From the NCBI RefSeq assembly GCF_011745365.1, contig NW_024468910.1, positions 5,009,172 to 5,073,171 on the forward strand: a stretch of 64,000 nucleotides of DNA, written 5' to 3'. A program made the position numbers and the translations under genes. Position 1 is the stretch's first letter. Every line of letters begins with the position of its first letter. Below are positions 58,666-64,000 of the stretch, piece by piece. Below the pieces are notes generated by a model, which saw only the letters and a program-made list of their open reading frames with translations, had not been told where the DNA came from and made no database searches. The stretch comes from Cryphonectria parasitica EP155 (Eukaryota; Ascomycota; Sordariomycetes; Diaporthales; Cryphonectriaceae).

Positions 58666-61181
58666 CTTCAAGACTTCGAGAAAAGCTATCGCAAAGTCAG
58701 CGCCTTCGAGTTGAGTGTTTTATATACATAGCACTTGTTGCTGCTTCGGCGCTTGGTCGGCAAACCCGGCTGAGGGGGTTCGGTGGTTTCGTAAACCCGC
58801 TGCTGGGCCTTTCGTCGCACGCCTGCGCCCAGCTCGGCGCGCAGAAGAGAGCTCCGGGGGCGTACGGCGAGGGGTCGTCCACATCCCACGCTACCATGCT
58901 AGAAAGTGTGCTTTAAGCAACCTACCTAAATTTTGGTGGTTGAATATTGAGCCGGGGGGCTTCTAAGGAATTGGTGGTGGATGTTTTTCCTGTTCGAGTG
59001 TGGGTATGTATGTGTATGGTGACAAAAGTCGAGGCCGTCAGAGAATGAGTAGGATTACGTTCAAAACCCCCAGCTCGGGGCCCCAAATTATCTCTCGCGG
59101 CATACAGTGGGCCTCCCCGCCCGCCGGCCTCGCAAGCCTCTCGGCATGCTCTTATGGGCCCTTGAGACGCATCAGCTACTATGGTAGACGATCATGCCCT
59201 GACGCGCCGTCGTGGTCGGATTTCAAATGTAGCGACGCTGTCTTGATGTCGTTGCTTTTTATATGCAATCGCGCCCGCTGTGATATTATCGCGACCCACA
59301 GGACTGCCAGCCCCCATCACCGACAGCCTGTGTGTTTCTGGTTGCCTGCCTTCAGTCGAGGAAGACTATCATGTGATGGCTTGAGGGACCGCAGAAGACC
59401 AACTTTTGACGAGGCACCCTTCGTGGACGCGGCCTTACTCTCCTCGCAGGTTTGTGCTGGTTTTTGACCACGCCGAGATCCTCTGGACTTCACACATTGC
59501 TGGCAGCTCAACTACTCATCTTACCCCTGGTTATGTTTCTTGCATGGAACATATGAGCACCTTCTTCTGTGTCTGTCGCTCGCCTCACGGATGATTGCTC
59601 CCCTTCGAAAGCCTCATACAACCGGCAGGAGATCTCGTTGCCCTCTTTACATCAGAGGGGGCGAGGGAGTGGACGAGCGGGTCTGCTGTTCCCTTTGACC
59701 TCGAAAGCATGGTACGAATTGTGGAACGTGGCAATGCACTGGTCACACACAGACACACCTGATGTGGTTATGCGAACGCAGTCGGAGGACAGAGGGCGAG
59801 ATGCTGGCATCATTCTCGAACATAGGCAACTGGTGGCACCCTGAAGTCAATGGCCAGGCATCGACATTGCTCTTTGGTGTATTTCAATCTGAGGGGGTCC
59901 GCGTCGCAGCGAGCAAAAGAGACAGCGTGACTCAGCAGCAGCACGCGATGTGGGCGAGCACGAGCGAACCATTGTGGAGGGCTCCGGAGTCGCTCCTTGG
60001 GCGGCAATGAACCCCCTGAGACCTAGCTTCGTCATCGCAACGTCTCGAGGACGCAGTTTTCGCCCCCAGAAAACGCACCAACAAACGCCTCTGGGACTTG
60101 GAAGCCAGCATAAGAGAAGACACGTCGATCTGAGTAACGACGTGGGAAGAAGAGTTCAGATGGGCAGTGGGTCCTTGCTGCGGCTAGGAATGTTCCCGTT
60201 GGGGCAATTAAGTATGTTCCAGTGTGGGAAGACCATCAACTGGGCAGCCTAGGCCTGGAAGAAAACCTCCGTTCAGGTATGCATGGGAAAGAGGGAGGTG
60301 CTTGCGGCCTGCCACTGCCTGCCCCTTCCTCCAGCCACTCCCGGATTCCTGGGATTCATCTCAACAATGAGCTGACGGGTGCAGATACAAATGGCTCCTT
60401 TTATCCATTGTCAGGGGGGTGTCTTCATGCAGCCTGATTGCAGCTTCCAGAACCTGAAAACTCTATTCATGCTCTTATGCCATAGAATCTATGCAAGGCA
60501 GGATGATTTGCCCAGAGTGATCGGTCGATTTCTCATTGGAACGACTCTTTTCGGCAGCATAGCCCTGCCAGGCTGCCAAGAGTTGTCACCATGTAACCAC
60601 CCTGGCAAACCTGGTGCTCCATGTACCATAGTACTGCGTGGTACAATTATTACTATGGTAATATGATGTAGTGTGTATGTCTGTGTGAGGCAGAAAGCGT
60701 TTGCAGAATGGTCCCCTGCCGCCCGTCTGCCACTGAAATCTGGGGAAAAGAGCATTCCTGCTTTCCCCGCGGCGCTAATAAAATTTCCCCACAGAGAACC
60801 CTCGCACCCTGAAGGATGTTGCCTCCCTTGTCGCTCATTCCTAAAGAGAAATTCCTCCTCTAAGCAGCAGCAGCATCAGCATCAGCAGCAGCAACTGTCT
60901 TTCCCGACGGAAGCCTGATACCACACCATACCTCTTGCTACTACCCTTCTTCTTTCCGACGACTCCTCGGTGAACAGTCACTCTCTCATCACACCACCCA
61001 CCATCACTCGTTGACCACTGCTCAAAATCTCCCCACCTCGAAAGCTACATCATCCATCACTTCTGTGGAGTTTTTATTGAATACCCGAGCACCCCTCGGT
61101 GGTGCCCAACTCTTCTGCCATCGTATCCCAAGATCCCTCCTCAAACGCCCATATTGTGGTCGCACTAGGCATACGTCGAAG
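58666..61181. other. Long intergenic region with possible decayed gene
   Basis: About 2.5 kb. Between 59,200 and 60,100 the plus strand has protein-like sequence that switches frame several times (listed separately). Elsewhere I see only short frames. The last 300 nt, with CAG/CAT repeats near 60865-60895, is probably the promoter and 5' UTR of the next gene. Confidence 0.45.
59400..60010 (+). pseudogene. Possible frameshifted gene remnant, unrecognised
   Basis: Successive protein-like segments lie in different plus-strand frames: FVLVFDHAEILWTSHIAGS near 59449, GDLVALFTSEGAREWTSGSA then DLESMVRIVERGNAL around 59625-59740, and EMLASFSNIGNWWHPEVNGQ near 59800-59860. Their composition is coding-like, but no splice sites join them cleanly. 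The family is not recognised. This may be a degenerate gene. Confidence 0.25.
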
Positions 61182-61911
61182 ATGGAGTCATTACAGCTGG
61201 CACAAATGCTGGCTGACATATCGGACCTCAGCGCAGCAGTATGTACATCACACCCCTTCCCTCAGAGCTAGTTGGACAGGATGAGGGCATTTCTTAGGCC
61301 TGCTTGTCAACCATCTGCCCTCAGAGAGCTGACAGTCGACCGCCACCATCACCACCACAACACAGGACCAGAAAGCTGCCAAAGGGCTACTCAACGCGAA
61401 CAAGACCCTCCCCACACACCCTCAACAACCACAGCAGGCCCATCTCCAACCCCCTGCACCCACACAGACACCCACACCCGGCTCTGGCGCGCACCGGCCA
61501 CCTGCGTCAGCCTCCGGGAACCGCTTCGACAAGTTTGGTCGCAAGATCCTCACGCCTCCTCCTATGTCGCGCTCCAACTCGACCGGTCCACCGTCACAAG
61601 TCCCGTCCATGCCGGGCACACCACGTGAAGGCGATGATGACGTACACCAAGCCAGCACGCTGATGACGCTGTACGAGATCCGCAACAGGCTCAAGCAGCA
61701 AGACAGTACCGGGCTGAAAAAAGCGCGCGAGCAGATCGACGCGCTGATTGCCAAGAACAAGCAACAAGAACAGCAGCAGCAGCATCAACAGCAACAACAA
61801 CAGGGGGGCGGCCAGGCTGACAAGCAGAAGACGGAACGACCGCGTCCGATCTCGAGGACATACACATATCCCAGGGGCGAGCCGACCTCAAGTACGAGCG
61901 AGACGAAATAG
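61182..61911 (+). CDS. Small Gln/Pro-rich protein, unknown
   Basis: Exons 61182-61238 and 61336-61911 join in phase 0 (DISDLSAA / STATITTTTQDQKAAKGLL), giving 210 residues. The first exon is a short helix (MESLQLAQMLADISDL). Then come a Pro/Gln/Thr linker, a motif NRFDKFGRKILTPPPMSRSN, and a helix STLMTLYEIRNRLKQQDSTG followed by ARELIDAL-like repeats (KKAREQIDALIAKNKQQ). A poly-Gln tract and a Ser/Thr-rich tail end it. There is no enzyme motif, membrane segment or signal. The two helices could form a coiled coil. I do not recognise the family. Confidence 0.7.
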
Positions 61912-62850
61912 CTCCATGAAATGAGACGCGACGCTAGGGGACATGTTGGGTTTCCAGTCACGGTGCACTGGTGACACTATTGCAAGAGATGGATAATGGA
62001 GATGCGGCGTTACTGGGTCACGAAAAGTTCTCCTTACATAAAAAGAGAAGAAAACTGCGCGAACACGACGGGATATGAAGACAAAGCCAGAGGAGCTTTT
62101 GGGATGGTTATGAATGGGTTCATGGAATAATTACGACTTGTACAATTCTCGTTGTCTCGGGCTACCACAGCTGGTGTGGATTGTAAGATAGAAGATGGTA
62201 TGAACAGCCATAGGCTCATGATAGCAGCAGTGCATATTCTCCCACAAACGGATTAATCTACACGTTACCTTTTGCCTTGTCAGGCGCACAAGCATGTGCC
62301 GACTGCGATTGGTGAGAAGAAGAAGGGGTCCAAGGCACGGCTTGCATGCAGGTATTTTAGCGAGCAAACGGCGAAAGTATTGAATAACCCCTTATCAGAC
62401 TCTTTTTTGATGATGCTAGACATTTTCTCTCCTTTTTACCCCTCTTCTCCTTTTCTCCTTGTTTTCATATCAGTGGGCACGGATTTGTCCCCTCTTTGAC
62501 ATCTGAACGCTGCAATAGTGGCAACCAGCAGTACACGTCCACCGCCTAACAGTGAGTGAAGTCATTGTGCTGGCAAGGATGCCTAGGCGGTCCGGCTCCG
62601 GCGGGGGCCCAATGGAATTTGACGGCTGGCTGGTCCCAATTGATTTATTGATCCATAGAAATCCACCTAACCGTAGCAGATGCACCACCGCCTGGAAGGC
62701 CCCGGCGCGTTTAAATTTCAAGCTCCGACGTCACAAGGAGCCTCTTCCCTATTTCTAACCCACCCCCATTTTCCCCCTTCAGGGCACTTTCTTCTGATTG
62801 TCGACAACAAATCAGCCTGCCAGCCTGCACCGCCTAGAACGTCGCCCAAG
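61912..62850. other. Intergenic region, no gene seen
   Basis: 3' flank of the small Gln-rich gene and promoter of the PWI gene. Composition is mixed and no motif is recognised. Confidence 0.5.
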
Positions 62851-64000
62851 ATGGCGACCGGTGTGGATGCCAAGCTCCTCAAGAGCACCAGATTCCCTCC
62901 CGAGTTCAGCCAGAAGGTCGACATGACCAAGGTCAACCTGCAGGTCATGAAGAAGTGGGTGTTGCTTGTTCTCCTCCACCCCACCCTCTCGACGCGTTTT
63001 TTCTTGTTTGCCTCTTCTCCCCCCATTCTTTCCCCAGCTGACGCGCAACTCGTGTCTCTAGATGGATTGCAGGTAAGATCTCGGAGATCTTGGGCAGTGA
63101 GGATGATGTCGTCATCGAGCTGTGCTTCAATCTGATCGAGGGATCTCGCTTCGTGAGTCAATCTGTCTTGTTCCCCCTTCACCGGCCATATTGAGACTGG
63201 CCTTTCGGCTTGTGGCACCTGGCTAACGTTCTGTGTGTGTGTGTGTGTGCGCGCGCCATCCCCCACAGCCCGACATCAAGTCACTCCAGATCCAGCTGAC
63301 TGGATTCCTCGACAAAGACACGGCCCCCTTCTGCAAGGAGCTGTGGAACCTCTGCCTGAGCGCCCAGACGAGCCCGCAGGGCGTCCCCAAGGAGCTGCTA
63401 GAGGCCAAGAAGATGGAGCTCATACAGGAGAAGATTGAGGCCGACAAGGCAGCCGAAGAGGCGCGCAAAAGACGAGAGGAGGCCGAGCAGCGCCGGGCCC
63501 GAGGGGGGCGCCTAGACAGCTACCGCGGCGGCCGTGGCGACCGGGGCGATACATATGGCGGTCGTGGCCATGGCTTTGATCGAGGAGGTCGCAGCACGTC
63601 CCGCTCACCACCGCCCAGCCGACGTGGCCGCGACTCCTACCGAGGTGCCACCCGAGGGCGAGACTTATACATGCCTGGTGGTGACAGGCACGCTCCTCGA
63701 CGCGATGACAATAGACGACGAAGATCGCCAAGCCGGTCGTCTTCGGTGGGGTCACCCCGGTCCCGCTCACGGTCCCGCTCACGTTCTCGCTCGCGTTCGT
63801 CAAGCCCTGGAGGTGGAGGTGGTGGTCGTCGACGCCGATCTCGCCACGGCACCCGCAAGAGATCTCGGTCTCCTTTCCCTCGAGAGAACAATTACCGCCC
63901 CGCCCGCCGGCGGTCGCCGTCCACCGATCGAGACTCTCCTGCTCCTAAGCGCCGCCGTTACTCTTCGTCACGGAGCCGGTCAGTCGACAGGCGGCGGCGT
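62851..64000 (+). CDS. PWI-domain, RS-rich splicing factor (SRRM1-like), cut by window end
   Basis: Exons are 62851-62954, 63062-63152 and 63269 onward, running past the right edge; 309 residues are visible. The N-terminal PWI fold is clear: LLKSTRFPPEFSQKVDMTKV, NLQVMKKWIAGKISEILGSE, DDVVIELCFNLIEG and PDIKSLQIQLTGFLDKDTAP. The name-giving Pro of the PWI tripeptide is Lys here (KKWI). A charged helix (EKIEADKAAEEARKRREEAE) follows, then a Gly/Arg region with RGG-type repeats and an Arg/Ser tail (SRSRSRSRSRSRSS) typical of splicing coactivators of the SRRM1 type, which bind RNA near splice sites in the nucleus. The first intron joins at a Lys codon (K-WIAG) and the second at RF / PDIK. Confidence 0.9.

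Overview
The window looks like nuclear DNA of a filamentous ascomycete (Pezizomycotina, most likely a Sordariomycete). Genes are mostly separate units with short GT-AG introns of roughly 50-180 nt, coding exons are GC-rich, and the families are typical: a Zn2Cys6 regulator, a multi-membrane GT90 protein, class II aldolase, a SUGCT-like CoA-transferase and an F-box-like protein. I saw no convincing tRNA, rRNA, CRISPR array or intact transposon. All splice sites below were placed by eye, by requiring reading-frame continuity and family motifs across junctions.

Layout. 1.6-3.7 kb: a lysine 2,3-aminomutase gene, apparently inactivated by a 1-nt frameshift and a stop just before the glycine-rich PLP loop. 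3.7-10.1 kb: long low-complexity region without a recognisable gene, leading into a two-exon gene (10.1-15.1 kb) for an uncharacterised low-complexity protein, split by an exceptionally long 2,566-nt intron. 18.0-21.3 kb: multi-membrane GT90 (CAP10-like) glycosyltransferase. 21.9-24.3 kb (minus): SDH1, six exons. 24.3-27.9 kb: AT-rich gene-free stretch with a near-perfect 44-nt-arm hairpin. 27.9-29.1 kb: FBA1. 30.0-31.5 kb (minus): KES1/OSH4 oxysterol-binding protein. 32.9-34.4 kb (minus): GT31-type type II membrane glycosyltransferase.

35.6-42.3 kb holds four genes that look like one catabolic unit: a MaoC/HTD2-like hydratase, a zinc alcohol dehydrogenase, a family III CoA-transferase and an acyl-CoA dehydrogenase. 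The last two are divergently transcribed from a shared 513-nt promoter. Three of the four carry mitochondrial-type N-termini, which suggests activation, oxidation and hydration of a dicarboxylic or branched acyl-CoA (itaconate-, methylsuccinate- or glutarate-like). A second AT-rich gene-free island (42.3-44.4 kb) follows.

44.5-64 kb: a C2H2-like zinc-finger protein followed by a degenerate three-copy repeat; an NADPH-dependent FMN reductase; an F-box-like protein; a small membrane protein (minus); a Zn2Cys6 transcription factor (minus); a Nudix CoA-diphosphatase-like enzyme; a CTR copper transporter (minus); a FAHD1-like acylpyruvase (minus) with two possible starts; a small Gln-rich protein; and a PWI/RS-domain splicing protein that runs off the right edge. 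Apart from the 35.6-42.3 kb cluster, the genes do not obviously work together: central carbon metabolism (FBA1, SDH1), lipid transport, glycosylation, copper uptake and splicing lie side by side as is usual in fungi.
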